NCBI RefSeq assembly: GCF_900106565.1
Contig: NZ_FNNJ01000002.1
Coordinates: 572,786-636,785, forward strand
Source: Lutibacter oricola
Lineage (GTDB): Bacteria; Bacteroidota; Bacteroidia; Flavobacteriales; Flavobacteriaceae
Direction of reading: 5' to 3'
Length of the DNA stretch: 64,000 bases
The notes beneath the pieces were generated by a model. That model ran no database searches and had not been told where the DNA came from. It saw only the letters and a list, made by a program, of their open reading frames with translations. Each line of letters opens with the position of its first letter. Position 1 is the first letter of the stretch. Positions 33,824 through 43,392 of the stretch are shown here, piece after piece. A program made the position numbers and the translations under genes.

Positions 33824-34747
33824 TTATTTTTTTTGCATTCTAACTAATTGCTTAATTGTTGCCATTTCTTGAAGTTTTTTTCTCGATTCTTCAACTGGTG
33901 TACCAAAATAGGTTTTACCTCCCTTTACAGATTTGGTTACCCCTGTTTGTCCTAAAACAGTTGCTCCTTTCCCTATTGTTATTCCACTATTGGTTCCAAC
34001 TTGTCCCCAAAGTGTTACACCATCTTCAATAATTACACAACCTGCAATACCAGTTTGCGATGCAATTAAGCACATTTCACCTATAACAGTATCATGACCT
34101 ACATGTACCTGATTGTCAATTTTAGTTCCTTTACCAATGGTTGTGTTTCCAGAGACACCTTTATCAATAGTACATAATGCACCAATGTCAACATTATCTT
34201 CAACAACCACTGTTCCGCTTGATAAAAGTTTATCAAAACCTGCATTTCTTTTTTTATAATAAAATGCATCAGCTCCTAAAATAGAACCTGCATGTATTAT
34301 TACATTATCTCCTATTTTACAATTATCGTAAATTGTAACATTAGAATGAATGACACAGTTTTTACCTATTTCAACATTATTACCAATAAAACAATTTGGT
34401 TGAATAATGCTGTCCTGTCCAATTACAGCAGTTTCTGCAATTGCTGAATTAGAAGATTGAAAAGGTCTAAAATAACGCGTTAGTTTATTAAAATCTGAAA
34501 ATGGATCTTTTGAAATAAGTAATGCTTTACCTTGAGGGCATTTTACCCTCTTATTTATTAAAACTACAGTAGCTTTCGATTCTAATGCCTTGTCGTAATA
34601 TTTTGGATGATCTACAAAAACGATATCTCCTTTTTCTACTACATGAATTTCATTAAATCCTTCAACAGGGAAATCTGCAGGGCCAACAAATTCAGCACCA
34701 ATAATTTTTCCGATCTCTTCTAATGTATGTTTTTTAGGTAATTTCAT
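33824..34747 (-). CDS. Second LpxD-like UDP-3-O-acylglucosamine N-acyltransferase
   Basis: A 307-residue left-handed beta-helix acyltransferase paralogous to LpxD at 37516. The N-terminal domain (1-100) has FVDHPKYYDKALESKATVVL, and the hexapeptide repeats run from about 108 to 285, including VGHDTVIGEMCLIASQTGIAG with the catalytic-type His. It is about 36 residues shorter than its paralogue. Flavobacteria usually carry this second gene between efp and sucD; whether it acylates a different sugar or is a regulator is not known. It lies 7 bp from efp, so cotranscription is near certain. Confidence 0.88.
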   Translation of the reverse strand: MKLPKKHTLEEIGKIIGAEFVGPADFPVEGFNEIHVVEKGDIVFVDHPKYYDKALESKATVVLINKRVKCPQGKALLISKDPFSDFNKLTRYFRPFQSSNSAIAETAVIGQDSIIQPNCFIGNNVEIGKNCVIHSNVTIYDNCKIGDNVIIHAGSILGADAFYYKKRNAGFDKLLSSGTVVVEDNVDIGALCTIDKGVSGNTTIGKGTKIDNQVHVGHDTVIGEMCLIASQTGIAGCVIIEDGVTLWGQVGTNSGITIGKGATVLGQTGVTKSVKGGKTYFGTPVEESRKKLQEMATIKQLVRMQKK

Positions 34748-34754
34748 GCAAAAA

Positions 34755-35321
34755 CTATTCTTTAACTCTTTCTAAATATGCACCTTTAGCTGTATCTATT
34801 TTAACTTTGTCTCCCTCATTAATAAATAAAGGTACATTAACTTGCGCTCCTGTTTCTACAGTAGCAGGTTTTGTTGCATTTGTAGCTGTATTACCTTTTA
34901 CTCCAGGCTCTGTATGTGTAACTTCTAAAATAACACTAGCTGGCATATCTACAGATAAAGGCATATCATCTTCAGTGTTAATAATAATTGTTACAACTTC
35001 TCCTTCTTTTAAAAGTCCAGGAGCATCAATAACATTTTTTTGAAGTGTTATCTGGTTATAATCTTGAGTGTTCATAAAGTGAAATGAATCTCCTTCTGGA
35101 TATAAAAATTGAAATTTTTGAGTTTCAACTCTAATATCCTCTATTTTTCTACCTGCAGGAAATGTATTTTCTAATACTTTTCCAGAAGATAAACTTTTAA
35201 GCTTTGTTCTTACAAAAGCAGGTCCTTTACCTGGTTTTACATGTAAAAATTCTACTACTTTAAAAATATCATTGTTATGTTTAATACATAATCCGTTTCT
35301 AATATCTGATGTTGTTGCCAT
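34755..35321 (-). CDS. efp: Translation elongation factor P
   Basis: A 188-residue three-domain protein that relieves ribosome stalling at proline runs. Domain I holds the modification loop VKPGKGPAFVRTK with Lys32 at the tip, matching the position of the lysyl- or hydroxy-modified residue in other bacteria. Domains II and III complete the normal length. Its place inside the lipid A cluster, between lpxA and the second lpxD, is a conserved flavobacterial arrangement. No EpmA/B-type modifying gene is nearby. Confidence 0.97.
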   Translation of the reverse strand: MATTSDIRNGLCIKHNNDIFKVVEFLHVKPGKGPAFVRTKLKSLSSGKVLENTFPAGRKIEDIRVETQKFQFLYPEGDSFHFMNTQDYNQITLQKNVIDAPGLLKEGEVVTIIINTEDDMPLSVDMPASVILEVTHTEPGVKGNTATNATKPATVETGAQVNVPLFINEGDKVKIDTAKGAYLERVKE

Positions 35322-35333
35322 ATCTATTTTTTA

Positions 35334-36116
35334 TTAACTTGCTGAATAACCTTTCATAATACCTCTTTGAGAGTTTTTAATGAAAAGTATAATTTGATCT
35401 CTTTCTTTTGTTGCTTCCATTTCTGCTTCAATTTTTTCTAAAGCTTGCGTGGTATTATAATTTCTTTGGTATAAAATTCTAAATATATTTTGAATTTCTC
35501 TTATTTTCTCTGTATCAAAGCCTCTACGTCTTAAACCTATTGAATTAATACCAATATAAGATAAAGGTTCCTTACCTGCTTTAGAAAATGGAGGTACATC
35601 TTTTCTTACAAGAGAACCACCTGAAACCATAGCGTGCTCACCAATATGTATAAATTGATGTACAGCAACTAAACCACTTAAAATTGCGTGATTTCCTACT
35701 GTTACATGACCAGCAATTACTGATCCGTTTGCTAAAATACAATTATTACCTATTACACAATCGTGTGCAATATGAGATGTTGCCATGATTAAGCAATTAT
35801 CTCCAATTTGTGTTTTTCCAAGTGCTTTGGTTCCTCTATTAACTGTACAACACTCTCTAATAGTAGTATTGTCGCCAATTATAGCTAGAGAATCTTCTCC
35901 ATCAAATTTTAAATCTTGAGGAATTGCTGAAATAACAGCTCCAGGAAAAATTCTACAATTTTTTCCAATTCTAGCACCTTCCATAATTGTTACGTTAGAT
36001 CCTATCCAAGTTCCTGAGCCTATTTCTACATTATTATGTATTGTTGTAAATGGTTCTACAACAACATTTGTAGCTATTTTAGCACCTGGGTGTATGTATG
36101 CTAATGGTTGATTCAT
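35334..36116 (-). CDS. lpxA: UDP-N-acetylglucosamine O-acyltransferase
   Basis: A 260-residue left-handed beta-helix enzyme that starts lipid A synthesis by attaching a 3-hydroxyacyl chain from ACP to UDP-GlcNAc. The catalytic His118 sits in MATSHIAHDCVIGNN, and the hexapeptide repeats run from about 8 to 175. The C-terminal helical domain has GLRRRGFDTEKIREIQ. It overlaps the stop of lpxC/fabZ by a single base, so the two are translationally linked. Confidence 0.97.
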   Translation of the reverse strand: MNQPLAYIHPGAKIATNVVVEPFTTIHNNVEIGSGTWIGSNVTIMEGARIGKNCRIFPGAVISAIPQDLKFDGEDSLAIIGDNTTIRECCTVNRGTKALGKTQIGDNCLIMATSHIAHDCVIGNNCILANGSVIAGHVTVGNHAILSGLVAVHQFIHIGEHAMVSGGSLVRKDVPPFSKAGKEPLSYIGINSIGLRRRGFDTEKIREIQNIFRILYQRNYNTTQALEKIEAEMEATKERDQIILFIKNSQRGIMKGYSAS

Positions 36117-37513
36117 TATTCTTTAGGTTTTTTTGCTATTTGCGCCATTAATTCTGCTTCAACTACAAGTTTACCATTTGCATATCCATAAGATTGCATA
36201 TGACAAATTCCTCTTCTAATTGGTGAAATTAATTCAGCTTTAAATATTAATGTATCTCCTGGTAATACTTTTTGTTTGAATTTAACATTATCCATTTTCA
36301 TAAAATAAGTTAAATAATTTTCAGGATCTGGAACTGTACTTAATACTAAAACTCCACCACATTGTGCCATAGCCTCTACTTGTAATACTCCTGGCATAAC
36401 AGGTGCACCTGGAAAATGACCAACAAAGAAATTTTCGTTCATTGTAACATTTTTCATTCCAACAACGTGTTTATCAGATAGTTCAATAATTCTATCAATT
36501 AATAAAAACGGTGGTCTATGAGGTAATACATCCATAATTTGATGTATATCCATTAAAGGTGGTTGATTTAAATCGTATGTTGGAACATTGTTCCTTTTTT
36601 CTTTTTTAATTATTTTTCTAAGTTTTTTAGCAAACACCGTATTTACAAGATGTCCTGGTTTGTTTGCAATAACTTTTCCTTGAATACGTGTACCAACTAA
36701 AGCTAAATCTCCAATTACATCAAGTAATTTATGACGTGCAGCTTCGTTTGCCCAACGCAATGTAAGGTTATCTAAAATACCATTTGGTTTTACAGTTAAA
36801 GACTCTTTATTAAAAGCTTTCTTTAACTTATCCATTGTAGCTTCAGAAATTTCTTTATCTACATAAACAATAGCATTGTTTAAATCTCCTCCTTTAATTA
36901 AGTTGTTATCTAACAACATTTCTAATTCGTGCAAAAAGCTAAAAGTTCTTGCATCCGCTATTTCTTCTTTAAAATCTGCTAAAGAATTTAACGTAGCATT
37001 TTGTGTGCCCAAAACTTTTGTACCAAAATCAACCATAGTTGTAATTTGATATTCATCGCTAGGCATTAGTATAATTTCACTTCCAGATTCTTCATCTTTA
37101 TAAGAAATTACATCTTTTACAACATAAACTTCAATATCTGCATCTTGTTCTTCTATGCCTGCTTTTTCAAGTGCTTCTATAAAATGCTTAGAAGACCCAT
37201 CCATTATTGGAGGTTCTGGCGCATTAATTTCAATACTAATATTATCAATACCTAAAGCTACACAAGCAGCTAAAACATGCTCAGATGTATTTACGTGAAC
37301 ACCTCTTTTCTCAAGGTTTGTTCCTCTTTGTGTATTTACTACATAATCTGCACTAGCTTCAATAACTGGCTCTCCTTCTAAATCAACTCTAACAAAAGCA
37401 TATCCATGATTTACTGGCGCTGGTTTAAACGTCATTGTAACTTTGTTGCCCGTATGCAACCCAACACCCGAAAGTGTTATTTCATTTTTAATAGTTTTTT
37501 GTTTTTGACTCAT
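36116..37513 (-). CDS. lpxC/fabZ: Bifunctional LpxC deacetylase / FabZ dehydratase
   Basis: A 465-residue fusion. Residues 1-305 are LpxC, the committed step of lipid A synthesis: VGLHTGNKV, the zinc ligands of TSEHVLAA and EAARHKLLDVIGDL, and GTRIQGKVIANKPGH. Residues 320-465 are FabZ, the 3-hydroxyacyl-ACP dehydratase: LPHRPPFLLIDRI and VGHFPGAPVMPGVLQVEAMA. The fusion is characteristic of Bacteroidetes and couples lipid A and fatty-acid flux. It lies 2 bp from lpxD and overlaps lpxA by one base. Confidence 0.98.
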   Translation of the reverse strand: MSQKQKTIKNEITLSGVGLHTGNKVTMTFKPAPVNHGYAFVRVDLEGEPVIEASADYVVNTQRGTNLEKRGVHVNTSEHVLAACVALGIDNISIEINAPEPPIMDGSSKHFIEALEKAGIEEQDADIEVYVVKDVISYKDEESGSEIILMPSDEYQITTMVDFGTKVLGTQNATLNSLADFKEEIADARTFSFLHELEMLLDNNLIKGGDLNNAIVYVDKEISEATMDKLKKAFNKESLTVKPNGILDNLTLRWANEAARHKLLDVIGDLALVGTRIQGKVIANKPGHLVNTVFAKKLRKIIKKEKRNNVPTYDLNQPPLMDIHQIMDVLPHRPPFLLIDRIIELSDKHVVGMKNVTMNENFFVGHFPGAPVMPGVLQVEAMAQCGGVLVLSTVPDPENYLTYFMKMDNVKFKQKVLPGDTLIFKAELISPIRRGICHMQSYGYANGKLVVEAELMAQIAKKPKE

Positions 37514-37515
37514 CT

Positions 37516-38547
37516 TTATTTTTTTAAAGCTTTTAGTTCATTTTGTAAATCGTTTATTTGTGAGACTAAATCTGGTAGTCTTTTAAAATAAACGTATGAT
37601 TTGCTAAAATCCGAATACCCAAATGCAGGCGTACCTTGTACTACATCATTATCCTTTAAATTTCTTGCAATACCAGCTTGTGCTTGTATTCTAACATTGT
37701 TTCCTATTGTTAAATGACCAACAATACCTACTTGACCACCAATCATACAGTGTTCACCAATTTTTGTAGAGCCAGCTATTCCTGTTTGTGCTGCAATTAC
37801 GGTGTGTGACCCAATTTCAACATTATGAGCAACTTGAATTTGATTGTCAAGTTTTACTCCTTTTCTAATAATTGTAGAGCCTAATGTTGCTCTATCAATT
37901 GTGGTTGCTGCACCAATATCAACATTATCTTCAATAATAACATTTCCTATTTGCGGTACTTTACTAAATTCTCCTTTTTCATTTGGTGCAAATCCAAATC
38001 CATCAGCACCAATAATAGCTCCTGAATTAACAACACAATTATTACCTAATTCTGTTTCTGAATAAATTTTAGCACCGGAAAATATAGTTGTATTATTTTT
38101 TATTTTAACATTATCTCCTATATAAACACTTGGATATATTTTTACATTATCTCCAATTTTCACATTATTTCCTATATATGAAAATGATCCTAAATATAAA
38201 TTCTCTCCAATTTTAGCGGAATCGCTAATAAACGAAGGTTCTTCAATTCCTGATTTATTATTTTTTACTTCGTTATAAAATTCTAATAATTTAGAAAATG
38301 CTTTGTATGAATCTTCAACTTTAATTAAAGTTGTTGAAATTTCTTTTTCTGGTTCGAACTCTTTATTTACAATAGTAGCTGTAGCTTTTGTTGAATAAAT
38401 AAAGGATGTATATTTTGGGTTAGATAAAAAGGTTAACGAACCTTCTTCTCCTTCTTCAATTTTTGAAAGCTTATCTACTTCTACATTTTCATCTCCTAAA
38501 ATCTCACCTTCTAAAATTTCTGCTATTTGACTTATTTTAAATTTCAT
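37516..38547 (-). CDS. lpxD: UDP-3-O-acylglucosamine N-acyltransferase
   Basis: A 343-residue left-handed beta-helix enzyme that adds the second acyl chain in lipid A synthesis. The N-terminal LpxD domain holds [20 protein letters not shown]. The hexapeptide region has [19 protein letters not shown] with the catalytic His, and a C-terminal helix ends [14 protein letters not shown]. The frame opens at a TTG at 38556 inside the promoter element; the ATG at 38547 ([12 protein letters not shown]) is the family start. It is the first gene of the lpxD-lpxC/fabZ-lpxA-efp-lpxD2 unit. Confidence 0.96.
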   Translation of the reverse strand: MKFKISQIAEILEGEILGDENVEVDKLSKIEEGEEGSLTFLSNPKYTSFIYSTKATATIVNKEFEPEKEISTTLIKVEDSYKAFSKLLEFYNEVKNNKSGIEEPSFISDSAKIGENLYLGSFSYIGNNVKIGDNVKIYPSVYIGDNVKIKNNTTIFSGAKIYSETELGNNCVVNSGAIIGADGFGFAPNEKGEFSKVPQIGNVIIEDNVDIGAATTIDRATLGSTIIRKGVKLDNQIQVAHNVEIGSHTVIAAQTGIAGSTKIGEHCMIGGQVGIVGHLTIGNNVRIQAQAGIARNLKDNDVVQGTPAFGYSDFSKSYVYFKRLPDLVSQINDLQNELKALKK

Positions 38548-38553
38548 TACCTG

Positions 38554-38582
38554 CAAAAATATAAAAAAACTATGAATTACAA
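38554..38582 (-). promoter_or_regulatory. Promoter of the lipid A operon
   Basis: On the minus strand TTG (38582-38580), 18 bp, then TATTTTTG (38561-38554), ending six bases before the lpxD ATG. The transcript should be leaderless or nearly so. Confidence 0.7.
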
Positions 38583-39812
38583 CTACTGCTTTGGATAACA
38601 GATATAGTACTTATAAACAGGTTTAGATAAAGCTTGAATATTTAAGTGATCGGATGCTTCTGTTATATCTTTAATTTCACCATTTTTAAACAATATTTGA
38701 ATATTATCTTTTGTACTGTCATACGCTTGATTTTGTACCTTACCAGTGTATACAAAATATTCTAATTCTCTATCAGTTAGACCTATAACTTCTTTAATTT
38801 CATTTTTTACTGTAGTAATTTCTTGGGGTGGAAATTCTGTTTTTTGAAGAATAACACGAGGTAGCTTTCTATTTATTAAACTTTCAGAAAGTTTAGATAA
38901 CACAATATCATCATTAGAAATCCAATCTTTTATTGAAGATAAAACATCGTAATCATCTAATCTAGAAAATGTTTTTAACGTTTTAAAATCAAAATTATCT
39001 TCATTTATAGGGTTGTTTAAAAAATATTTAAATGCCTTACTTGCGGGTAAATCTATACCTTGAGAAGCTAATTCCTTAGCTCTTTTTAGTACTTTTTCTA
39101 ATAATTTTTCTGCTACAATACCCGTTTTATGTAAATATACTTGCCAATACATTAACCGTCTAGCAACAATAAATTTTTCTACAGAATAAATACCTTTTTC
39201 CTCAATTACTAAACAGTCATTTTTAACATTTAACATGGTTAGCATACGTTCAGAATTTATGTTTCCTTCAGCAACTCCTGTATAAAAACTATCTCGCTTT
39301 AAATAATCAAGCCTATCCATATCTAACTGACTAGAAATTAGCTGATATAAAAATTTCCGATGATAATTACCCTTAAAAATTTCAATAGCTAATGTTAATT
39401 CACCATCAAATTCGTTATTAAGAGCTTCCATAAATTTTAATGAAATAGACTCATGATTAATGCCGGTAACAATTGAATGTTCTAAAGCATGTGAAAAAGG
39501 GCCATGACCAATATCATGCAATAAAATTGCGATGTATACTGCATTTGCTTCTTCTTTTGAAATTTCAACACCTTTAAATTTTAATATTGAAACTGCTTTT
39601 TGCATTAAATGCATACATCCTATTGCATGATGAAATCTTGTATGGTGTGCACCTGGATATACTAAATGCGATAATCCCATTTGAGTTATACGCCTTAAGC
39701 GTTGAAAATAAGGATGTTGTATAAGGTCGAAAATTAATGCGTCGGGAACAGTAATAAATCCGTAAATTGGGTCGTTTAATATCTTGAGTTTGTTCGTTTT
39801 TTTATCGGTCAA
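38583..39812 (-). CDS. HD-domain phosphohydrolase (TTG start)
   Basis: A 409-residue protein of the dGTPase-like HD superfamily. The N-terminal [20 protein letters not shown] is the conserved flavobacterial start. The metal-binding residues are in [16 protein letters not shown] and [19 protein letters not shown], with a later Asp in [18 protein letters not shown]. Members remove phosphate from nucleotides or cleave nucleotide second messengers; the substrate is not known. The only workable start is TTG at 39812. It is divergent from porX with just 37 bp between them, so the two genes share a control region. Confidence 0.88.
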   Translation of the reverse strand: MTDKKTNKLKILNDPIYGFITVPDALIFDLIQHPYFQRLRRITQMGLSHLVYPGAHHTRFHHAIGCMHLMQKAVSILKFKGVEISKEEANAVYIAILLHDIGHGPFSHALEHSIVTGINHESISLKFMEALNNEFDGELTLAIEIFKGNYHRKFLYQLISSQLDMDRLDYLKRDSFYTGVAEGNINSERMLTMLNVKNDCLVIEEKGIYSVEKFIVARRLMYWQVYLHKTGIVAEKLLEKVLKRAKELASQGIDLPASKAFKYFLNNPINEDNFDFKTLKTFSRLDDYDVLSSIKDWISNDDIVLSKLSESLINRKLPRVILQKTEFPPQEITTVKNEIKEVIGLTDRELEYFVYTGKVQNQAYDSTKDNIQILFKNGEIKDITEASDHLNIQALSKPVYKYYICYPKQ

Positions 39813-39849
39813 AACAATTAATTTAATATAATTCTACAAAGATAACAAT

Positions 39850-41397
39850 ATGAGTGAGATAAACATTTTATGGGTTGATGATGAAATTGATTTATTAAAA
39901 CCACACATTCTTTTTTTAGAAAAAAAAGGATATAAGGTTACAAAAAGTAATAACGGAGCTGATGCCATAGATATGTGCGATGAAACTAATTTTGACATGG
40001 TATTTTTAGACGAAAATATGCCTGGACTTAGTGGTTTACAAACACTTACAGAAATAAAAAGTAAGCAACCTAACTTACCAATTGTTATGATAACAAAAAG
40101 TGAGGAAGAATATATTATGGAAGAAGCTATTGGTAATAAAATTGCCGATTACCTAATAAAACCCGTAAACCCAAATCAAATATTATTAAGTTTAAAAAAG
40201 AATTTAGATCATTCTCGTCTTATTTCAGAAAAAACTACTTCTAACTACCAACAAGAGTTTAGAAAAATAGCAATGGATTTGGCTATGATAAACTCTTACG
40301 AAGAATGGGTTGAACTATATAAAAAACTTGTTTACTGGGAATTAGAGCTCGAAAACATTACCGATACTGGAATGATTGAAATTCTTGAAAGTCAAAAAGT
40401 TGAAGCAAATTCACTGTTTTTTAAATTCATAAAAAAGAATTACCAAGATTGGATAGAAGGTTATGATGCCCCAATACTTTCAAATACATTATTACAAAAA
40501 GTAGTTTTTCCTGAAGTTTCTGATTCAAAAGGAACATTGCTTGTTGTTATTGATAACTTAAGGTATGATCAATTTAATGTAATTGAAAAAACAATCAATA
40601 AATTTTATAAAAAAGAAAAAGAAATACCATATTTCTCTATTTTACCAACAGCAACACAATATGCTCGTAATGCAATGTTTGCTGGGTTAACTCCATTAGA
40701 AATGTCTAAAAAACATCCTAATTTATGGAAAAATGATACTGATGAAGGTGGAAAAAACCTAAATGAAGCAGAATTCCTAGAAGCTAATTTAAAACGTAAC
40801 AATAAAAATTATACCTGGGAATACCATAAAATAACCAATTTAAAAAACGGTAAACATTTAGCTGAAAACTTTAACTCAGTAAAAGAAAACGACTTAACTG
40901 TAGTTGTTTACAATTTTGTTGATATGCTTTCACACGCTAAAACTGAAATGGAAGTAATTAAAGAGTTAGCTAGTGACGATAAGGCTTATAGATCATTATC
41001 AAATAGTTGGTTTATAAATTCACCTTTGTTTGAAATGATTCAAAAAGCACAAGCTCTCGGTTTAAAATTAATAGTTACAACCGACCACGGAACCATAAAT
41101 TCTAAAGTACCATCAAAAGTTATTGGAGATAAAAATATTAGTTCTAACCTACGCTATAAAACTGGACGTAGCTTAACTTACGAAGATAAAGAGGTTTTTG
41201 CAGTTAATAACCCGCATGATATTCAATTGCCATCTATTCATATGAGTAGTAAATTTATTTTCGCCAAGGAAGACTATTTCTTTGCATACCCTAATAATTA
41301 TAACCATTTTGTTAAATATTATAAAAATACATACCAACATGGTGGAATTTCTTTAGAGGAAATGATAATTCCATGTGCTATATTTGCACCAAAATAA
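39850..41397 (+). CDS. porX: PorX, response regulator with PglZ domain (type IX secretion)
   Basis: A 515-residue two-component regulator of the type IX secretion system. The receiver domain (1-125) has the acidic pair DDE near residues 10-12, the phosphorylation site Asp54 in MVFLDENMPG, and Lys in DYLIKPVNP. A helical linker follows. Residues 210-510 are an alkaline-phosphatase-like PglZ domain with metal-binding stretches LRYDQFNVI, VDMLSHAKTEM and VTTDHGTINSK. PorX proteins have been shown to hydrolyse oligonucleotides through the PglZ domain. The sensor PorY is not next to it. The family and length leave little doubt. Confidence 0.95.
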   Translation: MSEINILWVDDEIDLLKPHILFLEKKGYKVTKSNNGADAIDMCDETNFDMVFLDENMPGLSGLQTLTEIKSKQPNLPIVMITKSEEEYIMEEAIGNKIADYLIKPVNPNQILLSLKKNLDHSRLISEKTTSNYQQEFRKIAMDLAMINSYEEWVELYKKLVYWELELENITDTGMIEILESQKVEANSLFFKFIKKNYQDWIEGYDAPILSNTLLQKVVFPEVSDSKGTLLVVIDNLRYDQFNVIEKTINKFYKKEKEIPYFSILPTATQYARNAMFAGLTPLEMSKKHPNLWKNDTDEGGKNLNEAEFLEANLKRNNKNYTWEYHKITNLKNGKHLAENFNSVKENDLTVVVYNFVDMLSHAKTEMEVIKELASDDKAYRSLSNSWFINSPLFEMIQKAQALGLKLIVTTDHGTINSKVPSKVIGDKNISSNLRYKTGRSLTYEDKEVFAVNNPHDIQLPSIHMSSKFIFAKEDYFFAYPNNYNHFVKYYKNTYQHGGISLEEMIIPCAIFAPK

Positions 41398-41410
41398 TTT
41401 GTATTATAAA

Positions 41411-41827
41411 ATGGAAAAAAATTATTCGTTAAACGAATTACCAGAAATAGCAAAATATGTTATCGATAACGCAGCTAACAAAGTAATTCTTTTTTATGGT
41501 GAAATGGGTGTAGGTAAAACAACACTTATTAAAGAAATAGTTAAACAATTAGGAGTTAATGATAATGTAAGTTCTCCAACTTTTTCACTTGTAAACGAAT
41601 ACCAATCAAATTCAGGAGATACTATTTATCATTTCGATTTTTATAGAATTGATAATGAAGAAGAAGCTATGGATATTGGAATTGATGAGTATTTTTATAG
41701 TAATAGCTGGTGTTTGGTTGAATGGCCTAATAAAGTTGAAAATTTATTACCTTTAGAATCTGTAAACATAACAATTACAGAAACTAATGAATTTAACCGA
41801 ACTCTAGAACTTAAAAATAATGAGTAA
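41411..41827 (+). CDS. tsaE: tRNA threonylcarbamoyladenosine biosynthesis ATPase TsaE
   Basis: A 138-residue P-loop protein needed for the t6A modification of ANN-decoding tRNAs together with TsaB and TsaD. The Walker A is GEMGVGKTTLIKE near residues 30-42. The conserved VSSPTFSLVNEY and FDFYRIDNEEEA follow, and WCLVEWPNK is the C-terminal signature. The frame is open from 41375 inside porX, but the ATG at 41411 (MEKNYSLNELPEI) is the real start, 13 bp past the porX stop. It overlaps ald by 8 bp. Confidence 0.95.
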   Translation: MEKNYSLNELPEIAKYVIDNAANKVILFYGEMGVGKTTLIKEIVKQLGVNDNVSSPTFSLVNEYQSNSGDTIYHFDFYRIDNEEEAMDIGIDEYFYSNSWCLVEWPNKVENLLPLESVNITITETNEFNRTLELKNNE

Positions 41828-43022
41828 AAAAATTACTTCACCATTTAGTAAGTACGATTTAATTCCGCAGGAAGAAACCTTAGAAATTTGCAAACAGAAA
41901 GGCGAATTAATTATTGGAATACCTAAAGAAACTCATTATCAAGAAAATAGAGTCTGCTTAACACCAGATGCCGTTGCTGCGTTAACAGCACAAGGTCATA
42001 AATTTATAATTGAAACTGGTGCTGGTGAAGGCGCTAATTTTTCTGACACAGAATATTCTGAAGCTGGAGCAAAAATTTCATATGATGTTAAAGAAGCGTT
42101 TGGTTGTCATATAATTTTAAAGGTTGAACCACCATCGTTAGACGAAATCGAAAATATAAATCCACAAAGTATATTGTTTTCTGCTCTTCAACTTAAAACA
42201 CAAACTAAAAAATATTTCGAAGCACTTGCAAGTAAACGAATTACTGCCATTGCTTTTGATTATATTAGAGACGAGCACGGTATTTACTCTATAGTAAAAT
42301 CTTTAAGTGAAATTGCTGGAACCGCATCTATTTTAATTGCTGCAGAAATGTTAAGCAAAGACAACAAAGGTAATGGATTATTACTGGGTAATATTAGTGG
42401 CGTACCTCCAACTGAAGTTGTTATTTTAGGAGCTGGAACCGTAGGTGAATTTGCTGCTAGATCTGCAATTGGTTTAGGTGCCAACGTTAAAGTTTTTGAT
42501 AATTCCTTAACAAAACTAAGACATTTACAACATAAATTAGGTAGACCAATTTATACTTCTACAATTCAACCTAAAACATTACAAAAAGCTATGATGCGTT
42601 GCGATGTTGCCATTGGTGCCATTAGAGGTAAATCTAGAGCACCAATTTATGTAACAGAAACTATGGTTCAAAATATGAAAGATGGCTCTGTTATTGTTGA
42701 TGTTAGCATAGATAGAGGTGGCTGTTTTGAAACTTCAGAAATAACAACACATAAAAAACCTACGTTTTCTAAACACGGTATTATACATTATTGCGTGCCT
42801 AATATACCTTCAAAATATGCTAGAACTGCCTCAGTATCAATAAGTAATATTTTTACACCTTATTTACAAAATATTGCTGAAGAAGGTGGTTTTGAAAATG
42901 CTGCAAGATTAGATAAAAGTTTGCAAAAAGGTATGTACTTTTACCACGGAATTTTAACTAACAAAACTGTAGCTGATTGGTTTCAAATTCCTTTTAGAGA
43001 TATAAACTTATTATTTTTATAG
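41820..43022 (+). CDS. ald: Alanine dehydrogenase
   Basis: A 400-residue NAD-dependent enzyme that interconverts L-alanine and pyruvate plus ammonia. The N-terminal domain has IGIPKETHYQENRVCLTPDA with the substrate-binding Lys and Arg; the NAD domain has ILGAGTVGEFAARSAIGLGA near residues 201-220. The active-site region includes VIVDVSIDRGGCFE. A similar family is saccharopine dehydrogenase, but the length and N-terminus favour alanine dehydrogenase. The ATG overlaps the end of tsaE (ATGAGTAA), suggesting translational coupling. Confidence 0.92.
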   Translation: MSKKITSPFSKYDLIPQEETLEICKQKGELIIGIPKETHYQENRVCLTPDAVAALTAQGHKFIIETGAGEGANFSDTEYSEAGAKISYDVKEAFGCHIILKVEPPSLDEIENINPQSILFSALQLKTQTKKYFEALASKRITAIAFDYIRDEHGIYSIVKSLSEIAGTASILIAAEMLSKDNKGNGLLLGNISGVPPTEVVILGAGTVGEFAARSAIGLGANVKVFDNSLTKLRHLQHKLGRPIYTSTIQPKTLQKAMMRCDVAIGAIRGKSRAPIYVTETMVQNMKDGSVIVDVSIDRGGCFETSEITTHKKPTFSKHGIIHYCVPNIPSKYARTASVSISNIFTPYLQNIAEEGGFENAARLDKSLQKGMYFYHGILTNKTVADWFQIPFRDINLLFL

Positions 43023-43023
43023 A

Positions 43024-43392
43024 ATGACATTTAAACAACGTTTACCTTATTACTTATTTGGCTTATTAATTGGAACCATTGCTGTTGTATTTATTTGGAA
43101 TAAAAAAGGAACTGAATTTAGTTACGGTCCAAACGCACGTGTTTTAAAAAACATTAGAATAAAAGATAGAGTTTTTTCTGAAAAAGCTTTAGAAATTATT
43201 GCTTTAAACAAAGTTGATACTGCTTCTATTTCAAAAATATTAAGAAAAGGAAATGTTGATATGTGGAATAAAACAAAAATTGACGACTGTACACAATATT
43301 CAATTCAAGGTAAAAAAGAATTGAAAAATGTTACACTAGTTGTAAAAAATTGTGATTCAACAGCTTTTATTGAAGAAATTACTTTTCAATAG
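43024..43392 (+). CDS. DUF4258-like membrane-anchored protein
   Basis: A 122-residue protein with one N-terminal membrane helix (YYLFGLLIGTIAVVFIW) and a soluble domain that matches DUF4258 by size and pattern: NARVLKNIRIKDRVFSEKAL and IDDCTQYSIQGKKELKNVTL. The function of the family is not known. It follows ald by 1 bp and is the last gene of the porX-tsaE-ald unit. Its end overlaps the convergent TrmH-family gene by 14 bp. Confidence 0.75.
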   Translation: MTFKQRLPYYLFGLLIGTIAVVFIWNKKGTEFSYGPNARVLKNIRIKDRVFSEKALEIIALNKVDTASISKILRKGNVDMWNKTKIDDCTQYSIQGKKELKNVTLVVKNCDSTAFIEEITFQ

